A DNA stretch of 52,776 nucleotides from JBFIHF01 sp964411125 (GTDB lineage: Bacteria > Myxococcota_A > Bradymonadia > Bradymonadales > Bradymonadaceae): positions 1 through 52,776 of the forward strand of contig CAYPJU010000041.1 in the NCBI GenBank assembly GCA_964411125.1, in the 5' to 3' direction. The first letter of the stretch is position 1. Every line of letters starts with the position of its first letter. The position numbers and the translations under genes are program-made. This document shows positions 7,120 to 15,722 of this stretch, piece by piece. A model generated the notes under the pieces. The model was not told the origin of the DNA. It saw nothing but the letters and a program-made list of their open reading frames with translations, and did not search any database.

Positions 7120-7647
7120 TCAGTAGGTGATGAGCGCGTGAGCTTCGCGCCCGAGGCGGCCGCGACCCGGCAAGAAACCGAGCTCGATGAGGAAGAGACA
7201 CTCGACGATTTCGGCGCCCGCCTGGTCCAGCAGATCGGCGGCCGCAGCGGCCGTGCCTCCGGTGGCGAGCAGGTCGTCGATCAGGACGACGCGCTGCCCC
7301 TGCGTGACGCCGTCGACGTGCATTTCGACGCGGTCGGACCCGTACTCGAGCTCGTAGTCGACCCCGATCTTCTCTGCCGGGAGCTTCCCCGGTTTGCGGA
7401 TCAGCGTCAGCCCTACGCCGAGCTCATGGGCGAGCGCAGCACCGAAGATGAAGCCGCGGCTTTCGATGCCGACGACACGTTCGACCTCACGGCTCCGACA
7501 ACGGTCGGCGAAATAGCGCGTGATTTCCGCAAGGAGCGCGCCATCCTGAACGACGGGCGTGATGTCCTTGAACAGGATCCCCTCGATGGGGAAATCGGGG
7601 ACGTCGCGCACGGTCGCCTGGACGCGTTCGATCAGGGCTTCACTCAT
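7120..7647 (-). CDS. apt: Adenine phosphoribosyltransferase
   Basis: The protein has 175 residues, the usual Apt length. It salvages adenine to AMP with PRPP in the cytoplasm. It has the family N-terminus Val-Arg-Asp-Val-Pro-Asp-Phe-Pro-Ile-Glu-Gly-Ile-Leu-Phe-Lys-Asp-Ile-Thr-Pro, the Glu-Ser-Arg-Gly-Phe-Ile-Phe-Gly segment at about 62-69, Arg-Lys-Pro-Gly-Lys-Leu-Pro at about 83-89 and the PRPP loop Val-Leu-Ile-Asp-Asp-Leu-Leu-Ala-Thr-Gly-Gly-Thr at about 120-131. All expected PRPP ligands are present. Its start overlaps the end of surE by 8 bp, which implies coupling. Confidence 0.97.
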   Translation of the reverse strand: MSEALIERVQATVRDVPDFPIEGILFKDITPVVQDGALLAEITRYFADRCRSREVERVVGIESRGFIFGAALAHELGVGLTLIRKPGKLPAEKIGVDYELEYGSDRVEMHVDGVTQGQRVVLIDDLLATGGTAAAAADLLDQAGAEIVECLFLIELGFLPGRGRLGREAHALITY

Positions 7648-8407
7648 TTCCAGCCTCGGGCAGTAGCTCCCCCCAGTCGGCGAGCTCTTTCATGAACCGG
7701 TAGTGGGTCAGGTCGAGATGGACCGGGGTCACGGTGATGGAATCGCGCGAGATCGCGTTGCAGTCCGACCCCGGGATGTCGTCGAAGCCGAGCTCGGCGC
7801 CACCGATCCAGTAGTACGACTTGTTGCGTGGATCGCGCTTCTCGGTCACCTGGGCGCCGTACGTTCGGCGCCCGAGCTTCGTGACCTGGATATGGTCGTT
7901 CGCGACGTCGCGCGGAACGTTCACGTTGAGCAGCACGCCGCGTGGAAGCCCGCGGTTCAGGACGGCCTGGGCGACGCGTCTGGCGGCGTCGGCCGCCTTG
8001 TCGAACTCTCTGCTACGGTAGGAGGCGAGTGACACGGCGACCGACGGAATGTCGAAGAGACACGCCTCGGCGGCTCCCGCGACGGTCCCGCTGTACATCA
8101 CGTCGTCCCCGAGGTTCGCGCCGTGGTTGATCCCCGAGACGCAGAGGTCGGGTCTTCGGTCCAAGATGTGGTTCACCGCGACGTAGACGCAGTCGGTGGG
8201 CGTCCCCGAGACCGAGTAGACGCGCTCCTCGCGTTCGACGATCCGCACAGGATCCCAGAGCGTGATCGCGTGGCTGATGGCGCTCTGCTCGGTCGCCGGC
8301 GCGACGACCCAGACCTCGCCGAGGGGCTCGATCGCGGCGCGCAACGCGGCGAGCCCGGCAGAGGTGTAGCCGTCGTCGTTGGTGAGGAGGATGAGGGGGC
8401 GTTTCAT
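7640..8407 (-). CDS. surE: 5'/3'-nucleotidase SurE
   Basis: The protein has 255 residues. SurE removes phosphate from 5'- and 3'-nucleoside monophosphates using a divalent metal. It opens with Leu-Leu-Thr-Asn-Asp-Asp-Gly, whose Asp11-Asp12 pair is the metal-binding signature. It also has Val-Ala-Pro-Ala-Thr-Glu-Gln-Ser near 35-42, Ser-Gly-Thr-Pro-Thr-Asp-Cys-Val near 67-74 and Ser-Gly-Ile-Asn-His-Gly-Ala-Asn-Leu-Gly-Asp-Asp near 90-101, all hallmark SurE motifs. It overlaps apt, consistent with a nucleotide-salvage operon, and lies 21 bp after the coiled-coil gene. It is not next to pcm or rpoS, where SurE is found in enterics. Confidence 0.97.
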   Translation of the reverse strand: MKRPLILLTNDDGYTSAGLAALRAAIEPLGEVWVVAPATEQSAISHAITLWDPVRIVEREERVYSVSGTPTDCVYVAVNHILDRRPDLCVSGINHGANLGDDVMYSGTVAGAAEACLFDIPSVAVSLASYRSREFDKAADAARRVAQAVLNRGLPRGVLLNVNVPRDVANDHIQVTKLGRRTYGAQVTEKRDPRNKSYYWIGGAELGFDDIPGSDCNAISRDSITVTPVHLDLTHYRFMKELADWGELLPEAGNE

Positions 8408-8428
8408 TTGAAGGAGCCGGGTGTCGGG

Positions 8429-8722
8429 CTAGTCGTCGCTGCCGTCTTTCAGCTCTTTGTTCTCTTTCTTGAGCTTCGTCACCTGACGCTGCAGACGGTC
8501 GAGCTCGCGCTTCATCGTTCGAAGGTCGTCGGACGTCGCCAGGTTGAGCCGCTTGGCGAACTTCGTCTTCTGTTCGTCGAGCTCGCTCTTCACCTGGAAG
8601 CCTGCCTGGAATGCCTTTCCGACGGCCTTCTGGACCTTGTCGCTCCCCATCACTTTCTGGGCGGTGGGGTTCTGCATCACCTTCACGGCGGCTTTGAACA
8701 TCTCGTCTTTCCAGTCGGCCAC
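8429..8722 (-). CDS. Small coiled-coil protein, phasin/UbiK-like in layout
   Basis: The protein has 97 residues starting from GTG at 8722 (Val/Met-Ala-Asp-Trp-Lys-Asp-Glu), with a purine-rich GGAGAGGA just upstream; an internal ATG seven codons on is a weaker alternative. Residues 8-45 are helical and mildly amphipathic with Asn-Pro-Thr-Ala-Gln-Lys-Val-Met. Residues 62-93 are a heptad coiled coil (Leu-x-x-Met-Lys-x-x-Leu-Asp-x-Leu-x-x-Gln-Val). This layout recalls PHA-granule-associated phasins and UbiK-type helper proteins, but no signature proves either. It is the first gene of the five-gene minus-strand run ending at the YheT-like hydrolase. A much longer open frame through here is antisense to the P450 and is not real. 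Confidence 0.7.
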   Translation of the reverse strand: MADWKDEMFKAAVKVMQNPTAQKVMGSDKVQKAVGKAFQAGFQVKSELDEQKTKFAKRLNLATSDDLRTMKRELDRLQRQVTKLKKENKELKDGSDD

Positions 8723-8941
8723 GTCTCGTCCTCTCCGCAAGAATCGCCGAGGATCCTTCACGCTCACCGCGGGGAAGTCAAGGTTCGCTTCGCGTCGTGC
8801 GTCCGCGGCGGCTACGATCGCCGCCGACCGCGAGCCGCGTCCGCCCGCGCGGTCGAGTCTGCACGAGGCGAGAATCGAGGTTGCGGCGTGGCGATTGCCG
8901 CCGGACAATCGCGGCAGTTGCCACCACAGAAGAGATAACCG
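8723..8941. other. Divergent intergenic region
   Basis: This 219-bp gap separates the minus-strand operon headed by the coiled-coil gene from the plus-strand P450 gene, so it must hold promoters for both. I see no box pair good enough to report. The P450 RBS is the GAAGAG run about ten bases before its ATG. Several short GC inverted repeats occur but none looks like a specific operator. Confidence 0.5.
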
Positions 8942-10252
8942 ATGAGTTCCAGCACGTTGCCGGGCCCTCGCGGTAGGCTGCTGCCGACCGTTCGCCTCCT
9001 CACGAAACCGTTGGAGTACTACCGATCGCTCATCGAGAGGTACGGCGACCCCGTGTTGGTCCGGGCGATGAATGGCAACATCTGGATGACCGCGTCCGAA
9101 GAGGGAGCCAAAGAGATCGTGACGGGGCGTCCGGAAACCTACGCGCCGTTCGCGACGGGAGCGTTGGAACCGCTGGTCGGTCGATACTCCCTGCTGACGC
9201 TCGGCGGTCGTGAGCACCGTCGCCAGCGAAAGCTCGTGATGCCGTCCTTCCACGGCCAGCGGATGCGCGCCTACGCCGACACGATGATCGCGGCCACCGA
9301 ACGCGCGTTCGGCGAGTTTGGTGAGGGAGACCGGTTCGTGGCGCTCGAACAGGCGCCGGCGCTGGCGCTCGAGGTGATCGTCCGCACGGTCTTCGGCGTC
9401 GAGGAACCCGCAGCGGTCGCCAGGATGGCGTCGGCGATCGACGCGACGGTGGCCGCGCTGAAACCGATCTTCCTCTTCTCCTCGGGGTTCCAGCGCGCTC
9501 CGTTCGGGCTCGGCCCATGGGCCCGCTTTCAGCGCGCGGCGCGCGAGCTCGACGGGCTCCTGTATGACCAGATCATGCGGAAGCGCGCGGAGCGCGGGGG
9601 GGACGACGTGCTCGGGCTTCTGGTGGAAGCGCGCGACGAGGAGGGTGAGCCGATGACCGACCAGGAGATCCGGGACCAACTGATCACGCTCCTCGTCGCG
9701 GGCCACGAGACATCCTCGGTCTCCATCGCGTGGACCCTTCATCATCTGCACCGCAACCCGGAGACCCTCCAGGCGTTTCGAGCAGCCCTCGACGGTCACG
9801 ACGGACCGGCCGACGAGATCGCTCGAATTCCCTGGGTGCGAGCGACGGTGCAGGAGAGCCTGCGCCTCTACCCCATCATCCCCGACTTCGTGCGCGAGCT
9901 CGTCGAACCGATGGAGTTTCGCGGCCGCGAGGTCCCCGCGGGAGACTGCGTCGGCGTGATGTCGACGGTGCTGCATCACGCGCCCGACATCTACCCCGAC
10001 CCGATGAGATTCGACCCTTCCCGCTGGGTGGAAGAACAACCGCCGAAGTGGGCCTACTTCCCGTTCGGTGCGGGGCATCGACGCTGCGTCGGGGCGGCGT
10101 TCGCCGAGTTCGAGATCGCACTGGTGGTGGCGACGATCGTCTCGCGGCTGGACCTCGAGCTCACCGATCCGTCGACCGTCCGATCGGTACGACGCAACGT
10201 CACGATGGCGCCTTCGAACGGCGTCCCGATGAGGGTGCTGGGGCGCCGGTGA
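8942..10252 (+). CDS. Cytochrome P450 monooxygenase
   Basis: The protein has 436 residues and no N-terminal membrane anchor, so it is a soluble bacterial P450. It has the I-helix oxygen-activation motif Ala-Gly-His-Glu-Thr-Ser (253-258), the K-helix Glu305-x-x-Arg308 (Glu-Ser-Leu-Arg) and the heme loop Phe-Pro-Phe-Gly-Ala-Gly-His-Arg-Arg-Cys-Val-Gly with Cys382 as axial ligand. All essential residues are present. The substrate cannot be predicted; the Pro-Gly-Pro-Arg-Gly start is closer to fatty-acid/CYP4-102-like types than to macrolide P450s, which is only an impression. No ferredoxin or reductase gene lies nearby, so electrons must come from elsewhere. Confidence 0.96.
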   Translation: MSSSTLPGPRGRLLPTVRLLTKPLEYYRSLIERYGDPVLVRAMNGNIWMTASEEGAKEIVTGRPETYAPFATGALEPLVGRYSLLTLGGREHRRQRKLVMPSFHGQRMRAYADTMIAATERAFGEFGEGDRFVALEQAPALALEVIVRTVFGVEEPAAVARMASAIDATVAALKPIFLFSSGFQRAPFGLGPWARFQRAARELDGLLYDQIMRKRAERGGDDVLGLLVEARDEEGEPMTDQEIRDQLITLLVAGHETSSVSIAWTLHHLHRNPETLQAFRAALDGHDGPADEIARIPWVRATVQESLRLYPIIPDFVRELVEPMEFRGREVPAGDCVGVMSTVLHHAPDIYPDPMRFDPSRWVEEQPPKWAYFPFGAGHRRCVGAAFAEFEIALVVATIVSRLDLELTDPSTVRSVRRNVTMAPSNGVPMRVLGRR

Positions 10253-10308
10253 GGGAAGAGCGCCGCCCGAACCGACGTTGAACTCGAAGCGTCGGACATG
10301 TTGTCGGG

Positions 10309-10337
10309 TTGAGCAGAACGTCGGTGCCCGGTACAAC
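10309..10337 (+). promoter_or_regulatory. Candidate promoter of the AsmA-GT51 gene
   Basis: TTGAGC (4/6 to -35) at 10309-10314, a 17-bp spacer and TACAAC (4/6 to -10) at 10332-10337, 36 bp before the ATG at 10374. It falls in the 121-bp gap after the P450 gene, so the fusion gene probably has its own transcript. Confidence 0.4.
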
Positions 10338-10373
10338 GTTCGGCGCTCGGCGCACGGTGCCCGCGAGGAAATC

Positions 10374-13300
10374 ATGTCGTTCGGAAAGAAAATCCTGGCA
10401 GGCTCGCTCGTCGCTGCCCTGCTCGCCCTCATCGGGGGGCTGGTCGGCATCTTCGTCATCGCGCCCTCCGTCGCCGAGACGATGGTTCGAGAGCGCCTCG
10501 ACCGAGTCGAAGAGCGGCTCGGGGTCGAGGTGACGACTTCGGCGATCGAGACGAAAGGGATCGGCGGGGTCGAGATCTCGGACCTCGCCGTCAAAGATCC
10601 GAAGACCGGACGAACGATAGCCGCGGTCGAGACCGTCGGAGCCCGCGTGTCGCTCGGCGACATTCTGTTGGGCGATCGCGTCATCGAGTCGGTGTGGACC
10701 CGCAACGTGCGTGTGATCATCACCCGGGAGGCCGACGGCAGCTTCGATCTCGTGAACCTGATCCGAAACCGCAAGGGGAGCGAGACGACGTCCGACGATG
10801 CGGAAGGAAAGACCGTCGAGGACGGCGGGATTCTGCGCCACTTCGGAGGGACCCTCCCCGAGCTCGACATCGCCGACGTCGTCGTGACCTTCGAGCTCGC
10901 CGACGGTGCTCCCGTCTTTCCGATCCAGACCATCACCATCCCGGCGGGCGAGATCGAGCACGACGGAGGCATCGCGCTCGCGACGTCGATGACGGTGGAG
11001 TCGGTGGAGTCGGAGTCGTGGTCGGTGCCGCGCACGGTCGATGCGCAGGCGCGCTTCTCCGAAGAGCTCGTCCTCGAGGCGATGAACGTGAAGTTCGACC
11101 GCCCCGTGGAGCTCGGCGGGCTGGAACCGTATCCGTTCCTTCGGGCGGGCTTCACGGGGATGGAGATGGCCGATCGCGGGACGGTCGCCGTCACCGACTT
11201 CCACCTCGGGTTTCAGTCGTCGGAGGCGAAGGACGCGTTTCTGAAGATCGAGCGCGTGGGCGGGAGCCTGGCCAACCTATCTCTCGACCCGAGCCGGCTG
11301 CGCATCGGCACGGTCGTGGTCGAAGCGCCGCACCTCGACGTCCGTTACGACGAGACGGGAGCGGGAGAGCTGACGGACCTCGACCACGCGATCCGCGCCC
11401 CCGTCGCCCGCCGCACGGCCGCCACGGCTCGCGCCTTCGCGGCGAAGATCGCCGACAAGCAGAAAGAGAAGACGGAGCCCCTCGACGAAGAGGAGGAAGG
11501 CGACCTCGACGATTCGGTGGAAGAGGAACCCGACGAGGTCGCGCCGGGCCCCGACGCCGACCCGACCCTCCTCGACAAAGTCCTCGCTCGTCTCCCGGAG
11601 CGGATCTCGGTCGAGAATGCGGACGTGAAGGTGGAAGATCTGCGGGAGGTCCCCGTAGCTCGACCCGCCCGCAACCTCGAAATGAAGGACGGCAACTTCG
11701 TCGTCCTGCACGACGCAGCGCAGAAAGAGTTCGGAATCGAAGCGGCATTCACCGCGCTCGCCGACGCTCAGAAACGCGGCTCGATGGAGTCGAAGGTCAA
11801 GCTCAACTACGACACCAAGCAGATCGACGCAGACGTCGAAGTCGACGCCCTCGATCTGTCGTGGGCGGGTCAGATCCTGGGCCCGCGCGTGGCACAGCAC
11901 GTCCGCGGCGGCACGCTCCGCGCGAAGGTCGGTGTGAAGCCCGGCAAAGGGCGCGAGGTGGTCATCGACGGGCTCGCGTCCGTCGAGAATCTCGTCTTCT
12001 TCCACGGGCTCCTCGCCGAAGAGCCCGTGACGCAGTTCGACGCCTCCTACTCGTTCGTCGCGTCCTACGACCCCACCGCGCCGATTCCCGACGCGAAGCT
12101 CCTGCAGAAGGGGCTCTTCAAGGAGGGTAAGGCGCCGCCGAAGGGTGATCCGATGTATCAGGGTGCGCTCGTGTTTCAGAAAGGGGAAGTGACGACGGAC
12201 GGCGTGAAGATGGGGTTCACTCCGGCGGTCTACGGGACGGGCGCCCTCCCCGGCCGGCTCCCGGCGCGCGTAGACCTGCGCGTCAACCTCCCCACGACGC
12301 CGTTCCAGGCCATCTTCGACGCCGTCCCCGCGGCGATCCAGGGTCCGCTCCAGGGCTCGGAGTTCGCCGGAACGTTCGCCTGGAAGCTCGACGCCGAGAT
12401 TCCCCTGCACCGCGCCGGGGACATGGAGTGGAACAGCGTCCCCGTCCTGGAGGAGTTCGAGATCGTCTCGATGCCCAAAGAGATGCACCCAAAGAAGCTG
12501 ATGGAGGGATTCACCCTGACGATCGTCGACACTCTGAAGGACAAGAAGGGGGAAGAGTACGAGTGGTCCCGCACCGTGCGGATCCCGAAAGCGGAGCCGG
12601 TCTCGGCGAAATATCTGGTCGAGAACGGCGGGATCTCGATCGAGACCCTCGACGAGCGACGGCGCGAACGCGAGTGGCCGCCGAGCCCGGATCCGGCCCG
12701 GTCTTTCTTGCCGAAGCTGACGATCGAGTCGCCCGAGTACTGGTACACGACGCAGGCGGAGAACCAGACGGCGAAGAAGCCGTGGACGAGCTACGACCGG
12801 ATCGAGCGGACCGAGAAGTCGCCTTACGGTCCTTACGTCTTCGTCCCGCTCCAGCACATCGCCCCGTGGGTCGTCCGGACGGTCACCACCACCGAGGACG
12901 GCGGTTTCTTCCGGCACCCCGGATTTCTGTTCGATTCGTTGAAGGAGAGCGTCGAGGACAACATCGAGGCGCAGCGGATGCGTCGCGGCGGCAGTACGAT
13001 CTCCATGCAGCTCGTGAAGAATGCGTTCCTCGACCGCAAGAAGCTCATCGCGCGGAAGATTCGTGAAGCGTTCCTCGTGTTCCTCATGGAGTCCGTCGTC
13101 GACGTGCCGAAAGCGCGCATCCTCGAAGTCTACTTGAACGTCATCGAGTTCGGGCCGGCGATCTACGGCATCCATGACGCGTCGGTCCACTACTTCGGCA
13201 AGCGCCCCGACGAGCTGACGATCGCCGAGACTGCGTGGCTCTTCAGTATCTTGCCGAGCCCCAAGCGGTATCACTTCTACTGGGACCGCGGGGAGATCAC

Positions 13301-13619
13301 GAAACCGTGGTTCCACAAGATGGGGCGCTACATCGACGCGATGTTCCGCCGCGAAAAGATCACGGCCGAGCAGCGGGACGAGGCGAAGCTCGAGCCCCCG
13401 GCGTTCTACAAACCGGACGTGGAGCTCGACGAGCCGGTCTTGAAGCCGAAGTCATTCGGGGGCGTTCCGCTCTTGTGGGACGGCCCCCTCGCGAACCCCG
13501 GAAACCCGCCCTCCCCGGGGGGAACCACACCGGGGGGAACGACGCCGCGCAAGACGCCGGGTCCGCCGGGCACGAAGCAGCAGCCCAAGCCCACACCGCG
13601 GCCGTTCTTCAACCGATAG
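10374..13619 (+). CDS. AsmA/DUF748-like protein fused to a GT51 peptidoglycan transglycosylase domain
   Basis: The protein has 1081 residues. A single N-terminal transmembrane helix (about 5-28) leads into a long periplasmic beta-rich region (about 35-780) with AsmA-type repeats such as Gly-Val-Glu-Ile-Ser-Asp-Leu-Ala-Val-Lys-Asp. It is interrupted by an acidic low-complexity stretch (about 365-400). The last third (about 815-1020) is a GT51 glycosyltransferase, which polymerises lipid II into glycan strands. Motif 1 is Glu841-Asp-Gly-Gly-Phe-Phe-x-x-Pro-Gly, motif 2 Gly-Gly-Ser-Thr-Ile-Ser-Met-Gln-Leu-Val-Lys-Asn, motif 3 Arg-Lys-Ile-Arg-Glu898 and motif 4 Ile-Leu-Glu-Val-Tyr-Leu-Asn. The two catalytic glutamates would be Glu841 and Glu898. 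There is no transpeptidase domain. The C-terminal 45 residues are Pro/Gly/Thr-rich. A GAGGAA RBS selects the ATG at 10374. Confidence 0.88.
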   Translation: MSFGKKILAGSLVAALLALIGGLVGIFVIAPSVAETMVRERLDRVEERLGVEVTTSAIETKGIGGVEISDLAVKDPKTGRTIAAVETVGARVSLGDILLGDRVIESVWTRNVRVIITREADGSFDLVNLIRNRKGSETTSDDAEGKTVEDGGILRHFGGTLPELDIADVVVTFELADGAPVFPIQTITIPAGEIEHDGGIALATSMTVESVESESWSVPRTVDAQARFSEELVLEAMNVKFDRPVELGGLEPYPFLRAGFTGMEMADRGTVAVTDFHLGFQSSEAKDAFLKIERVGGSLANLSLDPSRLRIGTVVVEAPHLDVRYDETGAGELTDLDHAIRAPVARRTAATARAFAAKIADKQKEKTEPLDEEEEGDLDDSVEEEPDEVAPGPDADPTLLDKVLARLPERISVENADVKVEDLREVPVARPARNLEMKDGNFVVLHDAAQKEFGIEAAFTALADAQKRGSMESKVKLNYDTKQIDADVEVDALDLSWAGQILGPRVAQHVRGGTLRAKVGVKPGKGREVVIDGLASVENLVFFHGLLAEEPVTQFDASYSFVASYDPTAPIPDAKLLQKGLFKEGKAPPKGDPMYQGALVFQKGEVTTDGVKMGFTPAVYGTGALPGRLPARVDLRVNLPTTPFQAIFDAVPAAIQGPLQGSEFAGTFAWKLDAEIPLHRAGDMEWNSVPVLEEFEIVSMPKEMHPKKLMEGFTLTIVDTLKDKKGEEYEWSRTVRIPKAEPVSAKYLVENGGISIETLDERRREREWPPSPDPARSFLPKLTIESPEYWYTTQAENQTAKKPWTSYDRIERTEKSPYGPYVFVPLQHIAPWVVRTVTTTEDGGFFRHPGFLFDSLKESVEDNIEAQRMRRGGSTISMQLVKNAFLDRKKLIARKIREAFLVFLMESVVDVPKARILEVYLNVIEFGPAIYGIHDASVHYFGKRPDELTIAETAWLFSILPSPKRYHFYWDRGEITKPWFHKMGRYIDAMFRREKITAEQRDEAKLEPPAFYKPDVELDEPVLKPKSFGGVPLLWDGPLANPGNPPSPGGTTPGGTTPRKTPGPPGTKQQPKPTPRPFFNR

Positions 13620-13680
13620 TTCGGGACACGACGGCGACCGTTCATAGATCCGAACGGAATAGCGCACGTTGGAAGGACCA

Positions 13681-13710
13681 TTACCGTGGCGTGCGTCACG
13701 GTGTTAGAAT
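13681..13710 (+). promoter_or_regulatory. Candidate extended -10 promoter of MoxR/VWA cluster 1
   Basis: TGT-TAGAAT at 13702-13710 is an extended -10 (TGn before a 5/6 -10 box), with only a weak -35 (TTACCG, 18 bp upstream). It ends 23 bp before the ATG at 13734, so it would give a very short leader for the five-gene operon. Confidence 0.45.
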
Positions 13711-13733
13711 GCCGCGCCCACGGGACGAAATTC

Positions 13734-15698
13734 ATGGCCGACACAACCTCCCATCGACACATCCAGCGCCTGGTCGACAGGCTCGCACGTCGAATCCGCG
13801 TGCAGCGAGCGATCGATGGGCTCGTCACCGGCGCGTCGCTCTCGGTGATGGTGGCGCTCGTCGCTTTGACCCTGCTGAAGACGGGCTGGCTCGCGGCCGA
13901 CTCGTTCTGGCTGGCGCTCGGTGGGTCTGCGGTCTTCCCCATCGGGTTCGCCGCCTGGGGCTGGCTGCGAAGGCTCGACTCGATCGCGCTCGCGCAGCGG
14001 CTCGACCGCACCCACTCTCTTCACGACCGACTCTCGACCGCCCTCGCTCTCGGGGATGCCGGTCCCGCCAACGACTTCGAACGCGCGCAGATCGAAGATG
14101 CCCTGCGCTACCTCGACGGCGTGAAACTCGCACCCGCCGCGCCCTTTCACCGACCGACCGACCTCGTACCCCTCGTGGGCCTCTTCCTCGCCGTCGCCGC
14201 CGTGGCCGTCCTGCAACCCCCGAATCGCTCGGGCACGTTGCCGACTCCCCCCGAGATAGAGAACGCCGAGATCCTCGACGAGGCGACCGTCGCGCTCGAG
14301 CGCGACCGCCTGGAGAAGATCCGGGATCAGCTCGAGGGGCTGAACGATCCCGAGTCGATGGAGCTCGTCGAAGAGATCGAGAAGCTCCTCGAGCAGGTGG
14401 AAGAACGAGAGATCTCCGAACGCGAGTTCCTCGACCGGCTCGAAGAGCTCGAAGAGAAGTATTTCGACGCGGAGTCGGAGGCGCAGCTGGCGCGGCTCAC
14501 CGACAAGTTGAAGGAGGCTGCGGAGAAGCTCGAACAAGAGGCAGCGAAAGACCTCGCGCAGGAGGAAGAGGTCAAAGAGATCGTCGACGCCCTGAAGCGT
14601 GAAGACCTCGACGGCGCATCGAAAGCGCTGCAGAAGCTCGCCGAGAAACTCGCGAGCGGCGAGATGTCGGAGAAGCAACTCGAGCGGATCGCGAAGCTGA
14701 TGGAGAAGTTCGCGGACAAGATCGACCCGAACGATCCCGCCCTGCAAAAGCTGATGGAGAAGAACCGCGACCTCATCGAGAAGCTCTCGAAGAAGATGGA
14801 GTCCGATGGAGGACTCGGCGAAGAGGAGAAGCAGCGGCTGAAGCGCGCGCAGGAAGAACTGAAGAAGCAGCAAGAGCAGCAGCAGAAGCAGGAGAACTCC
14901 GAGTCGTCGCGCGAGCTTCAGAAGATTCGGCGGCAGTCGCGGGAGCTCTCCGAGCGCGCCACCGCAGAGTCCCAGCGCGAAGACGCCATCCAACCGAAGA
15001 AGGGGAAGGAGGAGAAGGGGAAGGACGGTGACAAGGGGGAGAACGGCCAGAAAGGCGAACAGGGAGAGAAGGAAGAGCAGCGCTACGAGAACGAGGCGAG
15101 CCGAAAGGCTCGCGAAGCGTCGGAGTCGATGAAGAAGAAGGCCGAGCAGAAGCAGATCGACGAGGCCAAACAACAGGCTCGCGAGCAGCTTCGAGACCTG
15201 AAGGAGTCGATGCAGCGATCGTCGCGACAAGCGGGGGAATCGCAGCAAGACGACTCGCGCGGCGAGGACATGAAGGAGTTCCTGCGACGTGCCAAGGGGA
15301 AGACCGACTCGTCCGACGGGGTCAACGAAGAAGGGAAAGGGAAAGGCGACGTGCGAGGCGGTGAGGGCAAGTCGGAGAGCGGCGAGGAGACCAAGTCGAT
15401 CAACGAGGGCGAGACCAACATCGCTGGAAAAGGGAAAGGGAACCGCGAGCTGGGCGAGGAGACTTCGCTCGACGGTAAACGGACCGACGTGAAGGTCGAG
15501 GCGGAGGCCGGGAAAGGCCCCTCCCGGTCCGAGATCATCCGCGCTGCCAGCGAGGGTGGGTTCGCGACCACCGAGTACAAAGAAGTCTACGCAGACTATG
15601 AGTCGGTCGTGGAGGAGGTGATGGAGAAGGAAAAGATTCCTTCCGGATACCGCTACTACATCGAGCGATACTTTCAATTGATCCAACCGCAGGAATGA
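13734..15698 (+). CDS. Membrane protein with very long charged coiled coil, first gene of MoxR/VWA cluster 1
   Basis: The protein has 654 residues. Two to three membrane segments lie near the N-terminus (about 30-50, 55-80 and 140-155). The rest, about 170 to 600, is an extremely charged Glu/Lys/Gln-rich helical region with coiled-coil periodicity, including Gln-Glu-Gln-Gln-Gln-Lys runs and Lys/Gly/Glu-rich stretches. A conserved-looking C-terminal block (Tyr-Lys-Glu-Val-Tyr-Ala-Asp-Tyr-Glu ... Pro-Ser-Gly-Tyr-Arg-Tyr-Tyr-Ile-Glu-Arg-Tyr-Phe) closes it. Membrane proteins of this layout (DUF4175-like) often accompany MoxR ATPases; exact family membership is not proven here. It is 24 bp upstream of moxR on the same transcript. 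The frame extends upstream of 13734, but that part overlaps the candidate promoter. Confidence 0.85.
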   Translation: MADTTSHRHIQRLVDRLARRIRVQRAIDGLVTGASLSVMVALVALTLLKTGWLAADSFWLALGGSAVFPIGFAAWGWLRRLDSIALAQRLDRTHSLHDRLSTALALGDAGPANDFERAQIEDALRYLDGVKLAPAAPFHRPTDLVPLVGLFLAVAAVAVLQPPNRSGTLPTPPEIENAEILDEATVALERDRLEKIRDQLEGLNDPESMELVEEIEKLLEQVEEREISEREFLDRLEELEEKYFDAESEAQLARLTDKLKEAAEKLEQEAAKDLAQEEEVKEIVDALKREDLDGASKALQKLAEKLASGEMSEKQLERIAKLMEKFADKIDPNDPALQKLMEKNRDLIEKLSKKMESDGGLGEEEKQRLKRAQEELKKQQEQQQKQENSESSRELQKIRRQSRELSERATAESQREDAIQPKKGKEEKGKDGDKGENGQKGEQGEKEEQRYENEASRKAREASESMKKKAEQKQIDEAKQQAREQLRDLKESMQRSSRQAGESQQDDSRGEDMKEFLRRAKGKTDSSDGVNEEGKGKGDVRGGEGKSESGEETKSINEGETNIAGKGKGNRELGEETSLDGKRTDVKVEAEAGKGPSRSEIIRAASEGGFATTEYKEVYADYESVVEEVMEKEKIPSGYRYYIERYFQLIQPQE

Positions 15699-15722
15699 AC
15701 TGTTCCTGCCCGGGAGTAACCG

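Noticed and set aside
8429..11194. A 921-residue open frame on the minus strand that contains the small coiled-coil protein
   Set aside because: Only its last 97 codons (8429-8722) look real. The rest is antisense to the P450 and the AsmA-GT51 gene.
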